In this document: piece after piece, positions 8,252 through 17,013 of the stretch
Layout: each line of letters begins with the position of its first letter
Position numbering within the stretch: the first letter of the stretch is position 1
Assembly (NCBI RefSeq): GCF_030553305.1
Contig: NZ_JARRAH010000001.1
Location: 744,001-808,000 of the forward strand
Direction of reading: 5' to 3'
Source: Halomarina ordinaria
GTDB taxonomy: Archaea > Halobacteriota > Halobacteria > Halobacteriales > Haloarculaceae
DNA length: 64,000 bases
Made by a program: the position numbers and the translations under genes
The notes under the pieces: model-generated
Databases searched by the model: none
Told to the model about the DNA's origin: nothing
Seen by the model: the letters and a program-made list of their open reading frames with translations, nothing else

Positions 8252-11098
8252 ATGAGTGAGGGCGAGGTCACGCCGGGGATGGACGCGTTCGCGCGCCTCG
8301 GCGAGCGGGTCCGCGCGGCGCTGTCGAAGCGGGGGTTCGAGACGCCGACGGAGCCGCAGCGCCGGGCGATTCCGCCGCTCGTCGCCGGGCGCAACGCGCT
8401 CGTCATCGCGCCGACCGGGACGGGAAAGACCGAGACGGCGATGCTCCCCGTGCTCGATGCCGTCGTGCGACGACGCGACGAATCCGGCGGCATCCACGGC
8501 ATCTCCGCGCTGTACGTCACGCCCCTGCGGGCGCTCAACCGCGACATGCGCGAGCGCCTGGAGTGGTGGGGCGAGGAACTCGCCCTCGACATCGACGTGC
8601 GCCACGGCGACACCACCCGGTATCGGCGCACCCAGCAGGCCGACGACCCCCCGGACGTGCTGGTGACGACGCCCGAGACGCTCCAGGCGATGCTCACCGG
8701 CGAGAAGCTCCGGGTGGCGCTCTCGGACGTACACCACGTCGTCGTCGACGAGGTCCACGAACTGGCGAGTTCCAAGCGCGGCGCGCAGTTGACCGTCGGC
8801 CTCGAACGCCTCCACGAACTCGCCGGGCGGTTCCAGCGCATCGGCCTCTCGGCGACCGTCGGCGACCCCGAGGAGGTGGGGAAGTTCCTCACCGGCGACC
8901 GGGGGTGCGCCGTCGTCGAGGTGGACGCCGGCAGCGAACTCGACCTCCGGGTACTCACCCCCGAGGTGACGCCGGAGGACGAACGCCTCGCGGGACGGCT
9001 GATGACCGACCCGGACATCGCGAGCCACGTCCGTGCGATTCGTGACGTCGTCGAGGCCCACGACTCGACGCTCGTGTTCGTCAACACTCGTCAGACGGCC
9101 GAGGCGCTCGGCTCGCGGTTCAAGGAGCTGGACGTGAACATCGGCATCCACCACGGGTCGCTCTCGAAGGAGGCGCGCATCGAGGTGGAAGACGCGTTCA
9201 AGGCCGGGACCATCGACGCGCTGCTCTGTACCTCCTCGATGGAACTCGGCATCGACGTGGGCCGTATCGACCACGTCGTCCAGTACTCCAGTCCCCGCGA
9301 GGTCGCCCGGTTGCTCCAGCGCGTCGGGCGCGCCGGCCACCGCCGCGACGTGGTCTCCTCGGGGACGGTCGTGACGACGCGCCCGGACGACACCTTCGAG
9401 GCGCTGGCCATCGCCGACCGGGCGATGCGCGGGGCGGTCGAACCCGCCAACATCCACCACGGCAGCCTCGACACCGTCGCCAACCAGGTGGCCGGCCTGC
9501 TGATGGACTTCGGCGAACTCGACGCGCGGCGGGCCTACGAGATACTCACCCGGGCGTACCCCTTCCGCGACCTCACCGCCGAGCAGTTCCGCGAGGTGGT
9601 GCGCGAACTCTCGGAGAACCGCATCCTCTGGCTGGAGGAGGAGGCCGACCGACTGGAGAAGTCGGGCGGCACCTGGCAGTACGTCTACGCCAACCTCTCG
9701 ATGATACCCGACGAGGCCACCTACCGGGTGTACGACATGGCCGCCGGCCGGCAGGTCGGGACGCTCGACGAGCGGTTCGTCGTCAACTTCGCCACCCCGG
9801 GGGAGGTGTTCATCCAGCGCGGCGAGATGTGGCGCATCACCGAGGTCGACGAGGAGGAGGAGGAGGTGAAGGTGACGCCCGTCGGCGACCCCGCCGGCGA
9901 GGTGCCGTCGTGGACCGGCCAGGAGATTCCCGTCCCCTTCGACGTCGCCCAGGACGTCGCAGCCCTCCGCGCCCGGGCGCGCGAGCGCTTCGACGCGGGC
10001 CACTCCCGCGCGGCCGTCGCCCGGTGGCTCTGCGAGCAGTACCCCACCGACGAGCACACCGCGAGCGAGGCGCTCGTCCAGGTGGCGGGCCACGACGGGC
10101 CGATGCCGACGGCGACGCACCTCGTCGTCGAGTTCTTCGGCCGGGAGGTGGTGGTCAACGCCCCCTTCGGCCACCGGGTGAACGAGACGCTCGGGCGCCT
10201 GCTCGCGGCGCTGCTCGGCCAGCGCAGCGGGTCGTCCGTCGGGATGGACGTCGACCCCTACCGCATCGAACTGGAGGTGCCGACCGGCGTGACCGGCTAC
10301 GACGTGGTCGAGCAGCTAGAGGGGACCGACCCGGAGCACGTCCGGGCGCTCATCGAACTCTCGCTGAAGAACGCCGACGCGCTGAAGTTCAAACTCGCGC
10401 AGGTGGCGACGAAGTTCGGCGCGCTCAAACGCTGGCGCGGGGGGAGCGGGAGTTTCGGCCGGTCGCGCCTCCTCGAGGCCCTCCGCGACACCCCCATCTA
10501 CGACGAAGCGGTGAGGGAAGTCCTCCACGAGGACCTCGACGCGCCGGGGGCGAGCGACGTCCTCCGGCGCATCCGCGAGGGCGAACTCACCCTGGAGGCG
10601 GTCAACGACCGGACGGCCATCGGTCGCGGCGGGCGCTCGGGCAGTCGGGAACTGCTCGCCCCGGAGAACGCTGACGCGAGCGTCATCGAGACGGTCCGCG
10701 AGCGTATCCAGGAGGACCGCGTGTTGCTCTGTTGCGTCCACTGCAAGGAGTGGGACCGCACCCAGCAGGTGCGCCGGGTCGCGGAGCAACCGGAGTGCCC
10801 GAACTGCGGGTCGACGCGGGTGGCCGCGCTCAACCCGTGGGCCGACGAGGTGGTCCAGGCCGTCCGATCGACGGAGAAGGACGACGAACAGGAGAAACAG
10901 ACCGAGCGCGCCTACCGCGCGGCCGGCCTCGTCCAGAGCCACGGCAAGCAGGCGGTCGTCGCGCTCGCGGCGCGGGGCGTCGGCCCGCACAACGCCGCCC
11001 GTATCATCTCCAAACTCCGTGAGGACGAGGACGACTTCTACCGCGACATCCTCACCCAGGAGCGCCGCTACGCCCGGACGAACTCGTTCTGGGACTGA
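8252..11098 (+). CDS. lhr: Lhr-family ATP-dependent DNA helicase
   Basis: Superfamily 2 helicase of the large helicase-related family, 948 residues. Motif I is APTGTGKTE near residue 55, motif II is DEVH near 166-169, motif III is SAT in RIGLSATVG, and motif VI lies in LLQRVGRAGHRRD. A long middle region (Lhr-specific winged helix and beta-sheet parts) follows. The C-terminal end carries a Cys cluster, CCVHCKEWD at residues 827-831 and ECPNCGSTR, that is likely to bind zinc. It unwinds forked DNA and RNA:DNA hybrids in studied relatives. Its position right after the rpa1 operon fits a shared role in replication-linked repair. Confidence 0.92.
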   Translation: MSEGEVTPGMDAFARLGERVRAALSKRGFETPTEPQRRAIPPLVAGRNALVIAPTGTGKTETAMLPVLDAVVRRRDESGGIHGISALYVTPLRALNRDMRERLEWWGEELALDIDVRHGDTTRYRRTQQADDPPDVLVTTPETLQAMLTGEKLRVALSDVHHVVVDEVHELASSKRGAQLTVGLERLHELAGRFQRIGLSATVGDPEEVGKFLTGDRGCAVVEVDAGSELDLRVLTPEVTPEDERLAGRLMTDPDIASHVRAIRDVVEAHDSTLVFVNTRQTAEALGSRFKELDVNIGIHHGSLSKEARIEVEDAFKAGTIDALLCTSSMELGIDVGRIDHVVQYSSPREVARLLQRVGRAGHRRDVVSSGTVVTTRPDDTFEALAIADRAMRGAVEPANIHHGSLDTVANQVAGLLMDFGELDARRAYEILTRAYPFRDLTAEQFREVVRELSENRILWLEEEADRLEKSGGTWQYVYANLSMIPDEATYRVYDMAAGRQVGTLDERFVVNFATPGEVFIQRGEMWRITEVDEEEEEVKVTPVGDPAGEVPSWTGQEIPVPFDVAQDVAALRARARERFDAGHSRAAVARWLCEQYPTDEHTASEALVQVAGHDGPMPTATHLVVEFFGREVVVNAPFGHRVNETLGRLLAALLGQRSGSSVGMDVDPYRIELEVPTGVTGYDVVEQLEGTDPEHVRALIELSLKNADALKFKLAQVATKFGALKRWRGGSGSFGRSRLLEALRDTPIYDEAVREVLHEDLDAPGASDVLRRIREGELTLEAVNDRTAIGRGGRSGSRELLAPENADASVIETVRERIQEDRVLLCCVHCKEWDRTQQVRRVAEQPECPNCGSTRVAALNPWADEVVQAVRSTEKDDEQEKQTERAYRAAGLVQSHGKQAVVALAARGVGPHNAARIISKLREDEDDFYRDILTQERRYARTNSFWD

Positions 11099-11105
11099 CC
11101 GCGGC

Positions 11106-11669
11106 TCACTTCGTCGCCCGGACCTGCCGTCGCGGTGTCCCCTCCGACGACCCGGACCGGTCGAACAGCGCCTCGACGCGGGCGACGCCGGCGGCCGCGC
11201 TCTGGCCGTGGCCGGTGTAGTGGGCGTAGGCGACCAGCGGGTTGAGGCTGGCGTACTCCTCGTGGGCGTAGACGTGCGTGACCCCCTCGTCCTCGTCCGG
11301 GAACAGCATCACGTGGAGCTGTCGGCGCGCGAGCAGGTGGTCGAGGAGGACCCACGACCCGGCGCTCGCGACCCCGTCGCGGGTCTTCACGCGCGCCAGC
11401 GGGTGGCGGCGGAATCCCGCCGCCCAGAGGTCGTCCTCGACGGCCTCGAGGGGCGCGGCGAGCGTCATCGCGAACTCGCGGGGTTCTATCTCGCGGGCGG
11501 TCGTCCCGGGGAGCCACCCCTGGAAGGGGGCCGCGACGGCGGGGAACCACTCGCGGTGGAGGCGTTCGACCCAGTCGGCGTCCGGTCCGAGGCGGGCGCG
11601 CCCCACCACCCGGTAGGCGAGGACGGCGAACAGCGAGACGACCGGCGCGAGCACCCTGGCGGGGTCCAT
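11106..11669 (-). CDS. Conserved haloarchaeal protein with N-terminal membrane segment
   Basis: A 187-residue protein that starts MDPARVLAPVVSLFAVLAYR, a single hydrophobic segment that could anchor it in the membrane with the rest on the cytoplasmic side. The remainder holds REFAMTLAAPLEAVEDDLW, KTRDGVASAGSWVLLDH and HVYAHEEYASLNPLVAYAHY, the last being a well-ordered aromatic stretch of the kind conserved within families. It is convergent with lhr, 7 bases apart. I do not recognise a named domain. A longer frame starts eight codons upstream, but this ATG precedes the hydrophobic segment directly. Confidence 0.7.
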   Translation of the reverse strand: MDPARVLAPVVSLFAVLAYRVVGRARLGPDADWVERLHREWFPAVAAPFQGWLPGTTAREIEPREFAMTLAAPLEAVEDDLWAAGFRRHPLARVKTRDGVASAGSWVLLDHLLARRQLHVMLFPDEDEGVTHVYAHEEYASLNPLVAYAHYTGHGQSAAAGVARVEALFDRSGSSEGTPRRQVRATK

Positions 11670-11719
11670 GTGCAACTCAGTACGCGGAGTCACGGCAAGG
11701 AACTACCGGAACGAGTCCG

Positions 11720-13900
11720 TCAGTGCCCGCCGCTCGGGGGTTCGACCTTCGCGCGGGCGTCCTCGAAGTGGCCGCGGTCGATGCGTATCTCGTCGGCACG
11801 TTCGTTGGCCGCCTCCGGCCCGATGTCGTCGGCGAGGCCACGGATGGCGAACAGCGACGCCTGCCGGACGAGCGCCTCCAGGTCCGCACCGGAGTAGCCC
11901 CCGGTATCGGCGGCGAGTTCGTCGAGGTCGACCTCCTCGGCGAGGGGCTTCTCGTCGGTGTGGACCGCGAGGATGGCCCGTCGCGCCGCCTCGTCCGGGA
12001 GCGGGACCTCGAGGTGCGATTCGAGGCGACCGGGGCGCAGGAGCGCGGCGTCGAGCGACTCGTAGCGGTTCGTCGCGGCGAGCACCATCAGGTTGGGGTT
12101 GGCCGTGAGGCCGTCGAGTTCCGTCAGCAACTGCGAGACGACGCGCTCGGTCACCTCGTGGCCCTCGCCGCGGCGGCCCGCGAGGGCGTCTATCTCGTCG
12201 AAGAAGACGATGGTCGGGGCGGTCTGGCGCGCGCGCTCGAACACCTCGCGGATGGCCTTCTCTGACTCGCCGACGTACTTGTCGATGAGTTCCGGCCCCG
12301 CGACGTGGATGAAGTTGACGCCGCTCTCGCCGGCGATGGCCCGCGCGAGCAGGGTCTTTCCCGTCCCCGGTGGGCCGTACAGCAAGATGCCCGAGGGAGG
12401 TGCGGTGTTCGTCGCGGTGAAGAGGTTCTCGTAGGAGAGCGGCCACATCACGGCCTCCCGGAGCGTCGCCTTCACCTCCGTCAACCCGCCGACGTCGTCG
12501 AACGTCGTCAGCGGCGTCTCGACGACGTACTCGCGCATCGCGCTCGGGTCGACCGCCGCCATCGCCGACTCGAAGTCGGCGCGCGTGACCGACAGGGCGG
12601 CCCCGTCGTCCTCCTCGCGGTCGTGGCGGTAGCGTCGTAGCGAACTCATCGCCGCCTCGGTCGTGAGCGAGCGGATGTCGGCGCCGACGAAGCCGTGGGT
12701 CCGACTCGCGAGCGTGTCGAGGTCGACGTCCTCGCCGAGGGGCATCCCCCGGGTGTGGACGTCGAGTATCTCGCGGCGGCCCGCCTCGTTCGGGACGCCG
12801 ATCTCTATCTCCCGGTCGAACCGGCCGCCGCGTCTGAGCGCCGGGTCGATGGCGTCGACGCGGTTGGTCGCGCCGATGACGACCATCTCGTCGCGCCCGC
12901 TGAGGCCGTCGAGTTCCGTCAGCAACTGGGCGACGACGCGGTTCTCCATGTCGGCGTCGTCGTCGCGGGCGCCGCCGATGGAGTCTATCTCGTCGATGAA
13001 CAGGATGGTCGGGGCGTTGGCGCGCGCCTCCTCGAACTTCTCCCGGATGCGCTCTTCGGACTCGCCCTTGTACTTCGAGACCACCTCCGGTCCGGAGATG
13101 GTGGTGAAGTAGGCGTCCACCTCGTTGGCGACGGCCTTCGCGATGAGCGTCTTGCCCGTCCCCGGCGGGCCGTGGAGCAGGACGCCGCGGGGCGGTTCGA
13201 CGCCGAGGCGGCGGAACAGCTCCGGTTCGGCGAGCGGGAGCTCTATCATCTCGCGGATGAGGTCGAGTTCCTCGTCCAGCCCGCCGATGTCCTCGTAGGT
13301 GACGTCGCTCGCCTCGCTCCCGGACGGCGCGGCCGTCGTCGGTGGCGCACCCGACCCGGCGGTGCTCGACTGGCCGCCGGACTCGCCCTCGCTCCCCTCG
13401 CCCGCCGAGGAGCGCGCGCGCCGCCCCGGGACGACGGTCACTCGGGTGTCCTCGGTGACCCGGACCGTCCCGTCCGGAGTGGTGCTCGTGATGTGGGCGT
13501 GGTCGCCGATGTCCTCGAGGTGGATGCGCTCGCCGGCGCGGATGGGCCGGTCGAGGAGTCGCCGCGTGACGTAGGCGGTGAGTTCGTCGTGCTCGGGCGT
13601 CTCGGGGAGCGAGACGGTGGCCCGTCGGGCGTCCTCGACGGGTTCCTTCCGGACGGTGACGGTCTCGCCGATGGTGACGTCCGCGTTGCGGCGCGTGTCC
13701 GCGTCGACGCGGACGACGCCGTCCTCGCCGCCGGGCCACACCTTCGCGACCGTCTCGCGTCCGCCCTCGCTCTCGATGACGACCGTCTCGCCGCTCAGGA
13801 TGCCGAGCGTCCGGCACGTCGCGTTCGAGAGGCGGGCGATGCCGCGCCCCGCGTCTCGCTTCTCGGCTCCCTGGACGGTGAGGTCGACGCCGCGTGTCAT
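11720..13900 (-). CDS. Cdc48/p97-type AAA ATPase
   Basis: Protein unfoldase with two AAA modules, 726 residues. The N-terminal double-psi-barrel domain (about 1-160) begins MTRGVDLTVQGAEKRDAGRG, then a Ser/Gly-rich linker (about 165-200), D1 and D2. Both modules have GPPGTGKT (near residues 250 and 514), Walker B acids (FIDEIDSI and FFDEIDAL), sensor and Arg-finger regions (LRRGGRFDREIEIG, LLRPGRLESHLEVPL). In archaea these ATPases feed unfolded proteins to the proteasome. The linker is longer and more Ser-rich than in canonical Cdc48a, which suggests one of the paralogous haloarchaeal cdc48 copies. It is divergent from a zinc finger gene with an inverted repeat in the gap. Confidence 0.92.
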   Translation of the reverse strand: MTRGVDLTVQGAEKRDAGRGIARLSNATCRTLGILSGETVVIESEGGRETVAKVWPGGEDGVVRVDADTRRNADVTIGETVTVRKEPVEDARRATVSLPETPEHDELTAYVTRRLLDRPIRAGERIHLEDIGDHAHITSTTPDGTVRVTEDTRVTVVPGRRARSSAGEGSEGESGGQSSTAGSGAPPTTAAPSGSEASDVTYEDIGGLDEELDLIREMIELPLAEPELFRRLGVEPPRGVLLHGPPGTGKTLIAKAVANEVDAYFTTISGPEVVSKYKGESEERIREKFEEARANAPTILFIDEIDSIGGARDDDADMENRVVAQLLTELDGLSGRDEMVVIGATNRVDAIDPALRRGGRFDREIEIGVPNEAGRREILDVHTRGMPLGEDVDLDTLASRTHGFVGADIRSLTTEAAMSSLRRYRHDREEDDGAALSVTRADFESAMAAVDPSAMREYVVETPLTTFDDVGGLTEVKATLREAVMWPLSYENLFTATNTAPPSGILLYGPPGTGKTLLARAIAGESGVNFIHVAGPELIDKYVGESEKAIREVFERARQTAPTIVFFDEIDALAGRRGEGHEVTERVVSQLLTELDGLTANPNLMVLAATNRYESLDAALLRPGRLESHLEVPLPDEAARRAILAVHTDEKPLAEEVDLDELAADTGGYSGADLEALVRQASLFAIRGLADDIGPEAANERADEIRIDRGHFEDARAKVEPPSGGH

Positions 13901-13925
13901 GGTCGACGTTTCGTCGCCGCTGACT

Positions 13926-13945
13926 TTACCCCACCGACGGGGTAA
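13926..13945. promoter_or_regulatory. Inverted repeat in the cdc48 / zinc finger divergent promoter
   Basis: Perfect 7-base arms TTACCCC (13926-13932) and GGGGTAA (13939-13945) with a 6-base spacer lie in the 77-base gap between two divergent starts. The position, 26-45 bases before the cdc48 ATG and 33-52 before the other, covers the expected TATA sites of both genes, so it is a candidate operator. Confidence 0.5.
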
Positions 13946-13977
13946 CGGCTTTGAGGAACGAGCGGCGACATCGAACC

Positions 13978-14112
13978 ATGGTGACACAGGTCGAACGAGA
14001 CGACGGGACGTGGTACGCCTGTGAGGACTGCGGGTTCATGCTGGAAGACCGGGAGGACGCCGAACGACACGAGGAACACTGCGACGCGGAAGAACCGACG
14101 TACATCCAGTGA
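13978..14112 (+). CDS. Small C2HC zinc finger protein (DUF7128-like)
   Basis: A 44-residue protein, MVTQVERDDGTWYACEDCGF onward, with Cys15, Cys18, His31 and Cys35 placed as in a single zinc finger, followed by a short tail ending TYIQ. The same size and pattern recur in a haloarchaeal family I recall as DUF7128. It probably binds zinc and could contact nucleic acid or protein; no target is known. It shares its divergent control region with the Cdc48-type gene. Confidence 0.75.
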   Translation: MVTQVERDDGTWYACEDCGFMLEDREDAERHEEHCDAEEPTYIQ

Positions 14113-14262
14113 GAAACGAGTTCGAGAGCGGGTTCGACGGAGGGTGAGAACCGACGGTGGCTGGCGGTCACGCGGGTCGAGTACGGACGGGACCGGGCAC
14201 CGACGCTCCCCCGGCGTCGGGGGCCGTCTCCGACTCGTCGTCCGTCTCACCCGTCGTCCGTC

Positions 14263-14727
14263 TCACCCGTCGACCGTCTCCTCGTAGGGACGGTCCTCCT
14301 CGTCGGGGGCGACGAGTTCCCAGGCGAACTCGCCGGTCTCGTCCTCCGCGAAGACGAACACGCGGCCGCCGGCCTGTTCGAGGTCGGCCTCGACCTCGAT
14401 GCGGTACGACCCCTGTCGGACGGTGACGCCGGGGAATATCGAGGACTCCTCGTCCCGGTCCAGGAGGACGCGCCCGACGCCCGTATCCTCCAGTATCTCG
14501 TCGGCCGTGCTGCGGTCGTTGACGTACACCAGGACGCCCTGCGTCCCCGTCGGGTCGGTGACGAGCACGTGGACGTCCTTGCCGGGCGGGGTGAGGACGG
14601 ACCCCTCCGCTCGCTCGGGCACGCCGTGGTAGAAGACCGACCGCCCGTCGGTGTACTCGACGCCGACGCCGGCCGGGTCGAGTTCGACGGGGAGGGTGTC
14701 GGGGGCGATGTCGCTGCGGAACTCCAT
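14263..14727 (-). CDS. Conserved haloarchaeal protein (DUF5796-like)
   Basis: A 154-residue acidic protein with no membrane segment, beginning MEFRSDIAPDTLPVELD. Its middle part, DGRSVFYHGVPERAEGSVLT, VHVLVTDPTGTQGVLVYVND and IFPGVTVRQGSYRIEVE, predicts a beta-rich fold. I recall this as a family found only in Halobacteria (DUF5796); function is unknown. The 3' end is followed by a short tandem duplication of cgtctcacccgtc in the spacer, which is not coding. Confidence 0.7.
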   Translation of the reverse strand: MEFRSDIAPDTLPVELDPAGVGVEYTDGRSVFYHGVPERAEGSVLTPPGKDVHVLVTDPTGTQGVLVYVNDRSTADEILEDTGVGRVLLDRDEESSIFPGVTVRQGSYRIEVEADLEQAGGRVFVFAEDETGEFAWELVAPDEEDRPYEETVDG

Positions 14728-14828
14728 ACCCGTGGTTTCGCGGGCGGGCGGAAAAACGCCGCGAAGGCGCGCGCCGCGCCGTTACCGTAACCACCAGCGG
14801 TAAGTGCTCACGCGAGCGAGAGAGGGGC

Positions 14829-15740
14829 GTGACCGACACCGGACGGGCGACGGCCCCCGCGGCGGGGACCGTCCTCAACGCGCTCGCGACGGGGGTCGGC
14901 AGCGCGTTCGCCATCGACCTGGACACGACGGCCACCGTCACCCTCGACGGGAGCGACGCCGTCTCCGGCGAAGTCGCGGAGGCCCCCGAGGCGGACACCC
15001 GCCTCGTCGAGCGGTGCGTCGAACTCGTCGTCGAGCGGTTCGGCGACGGAGGGGGCGGGCACGTCCGCACCGAGAGCGAGGTACCGATGGCCGCCGGGCT
15101 GAAGAGTTCGAGCGCCGCCGCCAACGCGACGGTCCTCGCGACGCTCGACGCACTCGGCGTCGGGTACACCGACGACGAGGAGACGGTCGGTGGGTCGGAG
15201 GGCAGAGCCGACGACCCGACGCCGACTCGCGCCGACGCCGCGCGCATCGGCGTGCGGGCCGCCCGCGAGACGGGCGTCACCGTGACGGGGGCGTTCGACG
15301 ACGCCAGCGCCTCCATGCTCGGCGGCCTCACCCTCACCGACAACGAGCGCGACGAGGTACTGAAACGCGACGTCGTGGAGTGGGACGTCCTCGTCTGGGC
15401 ACCTCCCGAACAGGCGTTCAGCGCCGACGCGGACGTGGCGGCCTGCCGGAGCGTCGCGCCGATGGCCGACCTCGTGGCCGACCTGACCCGCGAGGGGGCC
15501 TACGGCCGGGCGATGACGGTCAACGGCCTCGCGTTCTGCGCGGCGCTCGACTTCCCGACCGACCCCCTCGTGGCGGCGATGCCGCACGCGACGGGGGCCT
15601 CACTGTCGGGGACCGGCCCGAGTTTCGTCGCCGTCGGCGACCGAGAGGCGCTCGCGACCGTCCGCGACCACTGGGACACGTACGAAGGAACCACATGGCT
15701 GACCAGAACACAACAGGCGGGCGCCAGGACGAATCCCTAG
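14829..15740 (+). CDS. aroK: Shikimate kinase, archaeal GHMP type
   Basis: Phosphorylates shikimate in the aromatic amino acid pathway. The 303-residue protein belongs to the archaeal GHMP-kinase type, unrelated to bacterial AroK. Diagnostic features are VPMAAGLKSSSAAANA (the GHMP phosphate loop), VTGAFDDASASMLGG, and the C-terminal ATGASLSGTGPSFVAVG. The start is GTG, giving MTDTGRATAPAAGTVLNALA, which aligns with the family's N terminus. The last 46 bases overlap the following chorismate mutase gene in another frame, so the two are probably translated from one mRNA. Confidence 0.93.
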   Translation: MTDTGRATAPAAGTVLNALATGVGSAFAIDLDTTATVTLDGSDAVSGEVAEAPEADTRLVERCVELVVERFGDGGGGHVRTESEVPMAAGLKSSSAAANATVLATLDALGVGYTDDEETVGGSEGRADDPTPTRADAARIGVRAARETGVTVTGAFDDASASMLGGLTLTDNERDEVLKRDVVEWDVLVWAPPEQAFSADADVAACRSVAPMADLVADLTREGAYGRAMTVNGLAFCAALDFPTDPLVAAMPHATGASLSGTGPSFVAVGDREALATVRDHWDTYEGTTWLTRTQQAGARTNP

Positions 15741-15997
15741 ACGCGCTCCGCGAAGAGATACAGAGCATCGACCGCGAGATGGTGGAACTCATCGCTCAGC
15801 GCACCTACGTCGCCGAGAGCATCGCGCGGGTGAAACGCGAGCAGGGCCTCCCCACCACCGACGAGCAACAGGAAGAACAGGTGATGGAACGCGCCGGCGA
15901 GAACGCCGCCCGTTTCGACGTGGACTCGAACCTCGTGAAGGCCATCTTTCGACTCCTCATCGAGTTGAACAAGGTTCATCAAAGAGAGAATCGCTGA
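15695..15997 (+). CDS. aroQ: Chorismate mutase
   Basis: Rearranges chorismate to prephenate, the step that feeds Phe and Tyr synthesis. The 100-residue AroQ-type helical protein contains SLDALREEIQSIDREMVELI, RTYVAESIARVKREQGLP and a C-terminal AIFRLLIELNKVHQRENR, with the conserved Arg, Lys and Glu residues of the AroQ active site. Its ATG lies inside the 3' end of aroK in the +2 frame relative to that gene. The prephenate dehydrogenase gene for the next step is also in this window, about 16 kb away. Confidence 0.93.
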   Translation: MADQNTTGGRQDESLDALREEIQSIDREMVELIAQRTYVAESIARVKREQGLPTTDEQQEEQVMERAGENAARFDVDSNLVKAIFRLLIELNKVHQRENR

Positions 15998-16093
15998 GAA
16001 ACGCTGTTTCCGGAGGACTGAACGCCCTCAGAAGACGTCTTCCGACTGTTGTTCAATCTTGATGGGGCAGTAGGTGATTGTGCTGTCGCCTGT

Positions 16094-16678
16094 CTATTCT
16101 CCAATCGCTATCGTGAAGCCCCACGTGAACCCTTCCCACGTCGTATCTGTTCCACGCTTTGGCGGGAACGATTCCTCGAAACGGTACTCCCCTGCGGGCA
16201 GACAGTCATCGCTTTCGGGCTCCGGGCCGAACCACTTGTCCATCGTCGCCTCCATTATTTCCTGCTCTGGGTAATGCAATACGGTGTATTCGGTCTGAAT
16301 GCGCTCGCCTGCATCGAGCGACTGCCATCTGAGAACATCGTGGCGGATGAAGCGGACGAGATTCGTTTGCCAGCATCCTTCGACCGGACGGTCTGGGATA
16401 ATCTGTTCGTCGGTTCCGAGTGCGTACCGTTGAATCCCTCTGTCAGTTGGAACGAGAACGAGCAGACAGTCTTCTTCACTCCAGATGTTGGAAAACGGTT
16501 GGACTGGGCCGAAGCCAACCGTTCGCTCTGTCGAAGAACGATTCTCGAATGAGCCACGAATCCGAGCGGGGACATCAGGTGAAAAATCACGCAATTTCTC
16601 TACTCCGAGCCGGAACGGAACGTTCCTCGGCTGAGAGTCGCCGGCAACGTCGATGTTCGGATACCACTCGGAGGGCAT
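16094..16678 (-). CDS. Hypothetical protein resembling a lipoprotein without its signal
   Basis: A 194-residue protein, MPSEWYPNIDVAGDSQPRNV onward. The block PARIRGSFENRSSTERTVGF followed by GPVQPFSNIWS and later LDAGERIQTEYTVLHYPEQE looks like a beta-sandwich domain often found in haloarchaeal exported lipoproteins. Here, however, no signal peptide or lipobox precedes it: the frame is closed by a stop seven codons upstream. It may be a cytoplasmic homologue or a 5'-truncated gene. Codon use is less G+C-rich than in the neighbouring aro genes, which fits the accessory stretch that begins here. Confidence 0.55.
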   Translation of the reverse strand: MPSEWYPNIDVAGDSQPRNVPFRLGVEKLRDFSPDVPARIRGSFENRSSTERTVGFGPVQPFSNIWSEEDCLLVLVPTDRGIQRYALGTDEQIIPDRPVEGCWQTNLVRFIRHDVLRWQSLDAGERIQTEYTVLHYPEQEIMEATMDKWFGPEPESDDCLPAGEYRFEESFPPKRGTDTTWEGFTWGFTIAIGE

Positions 16679-16742
16679 ACCTGCTGAAAAGGTACTCTAT
16701 GCGATAAAATCCACCCCGTGCCGAGTCGGTAGCACCGAAAGG

Positions 16743-16765
16743 CACAGTATTCTGTGTCCCCACAG
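16743..16765 (+). promoter_or_regulatory. Candidate operator upstream of vapB
   Basis: CACAG at 16743-16747 and CTGTG at 16752-16756 form an inverted pair with a 4-base spacer, and a third CACAG follows at 16761-16765. They cover the TATA-like tattct region 18-30 bases before the vapB ATG. Ribbon-helix-helix antitoxins commonly bind such half-sites to repress their own operon; this assignment is inference. Confidence 0.4.
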
Positions 16766-16773
16766 TTTCCTAT

Positions 16774-17004
16774 ATGCCCACCATCACGGTCAACGTGGAT
16801 GACGCCCTCAAAGAGCGGATGGAGAAGCACCCGGAAATCAACTGGAGCGAGGTGACTCGACAGGCCATCCGAGACAAAATCGAGAAACTCGAACTAATGG
16901 ACGAACTGACCGCCGAGAGCGAACTCACTGACGCCGACGTAGACGAAATTGCCGCCAAAATCAACGAGAGCGCACGGAAGCGCATCGAAGGAGAGTCGGA
17001 GTAG
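16774..17004 (+). CDS. vapB: VapB-type antitoxin (ribbon-helix-helix)
   Basis: Antitoxin partner of the PIN-domain toxin that follows nine bases later. The 76-residue protein begins MPTITVNVDDALKERMEKHP, a beta strand plus helix typical of ribbon-helix-helix DNA-binding domains, followed by INWSEVTRQAIRDKIEKLEL and an acidic C-terminal tail that would wrap the toxin. Such antitoxins neutralise the RNase and repress the operon. Half-site repeats lie just upstream. Confidence 0.85.
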   Translation: MPTITVNVDDALKERMEKHPEINWSEVTRQAIRDKIEKLELMDELTAESELTDADVDEIAAKINESARKRIEGESE

Positions 17005-17013
17005 TTCTGACGG

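Noticed and set aside
14225-14278. Short tandem duplication of a cgtctcacccgtc word
   Set aside because: Only two copies, no regular spacer units and no cas genes nearby, so it is not a CRISPR array.
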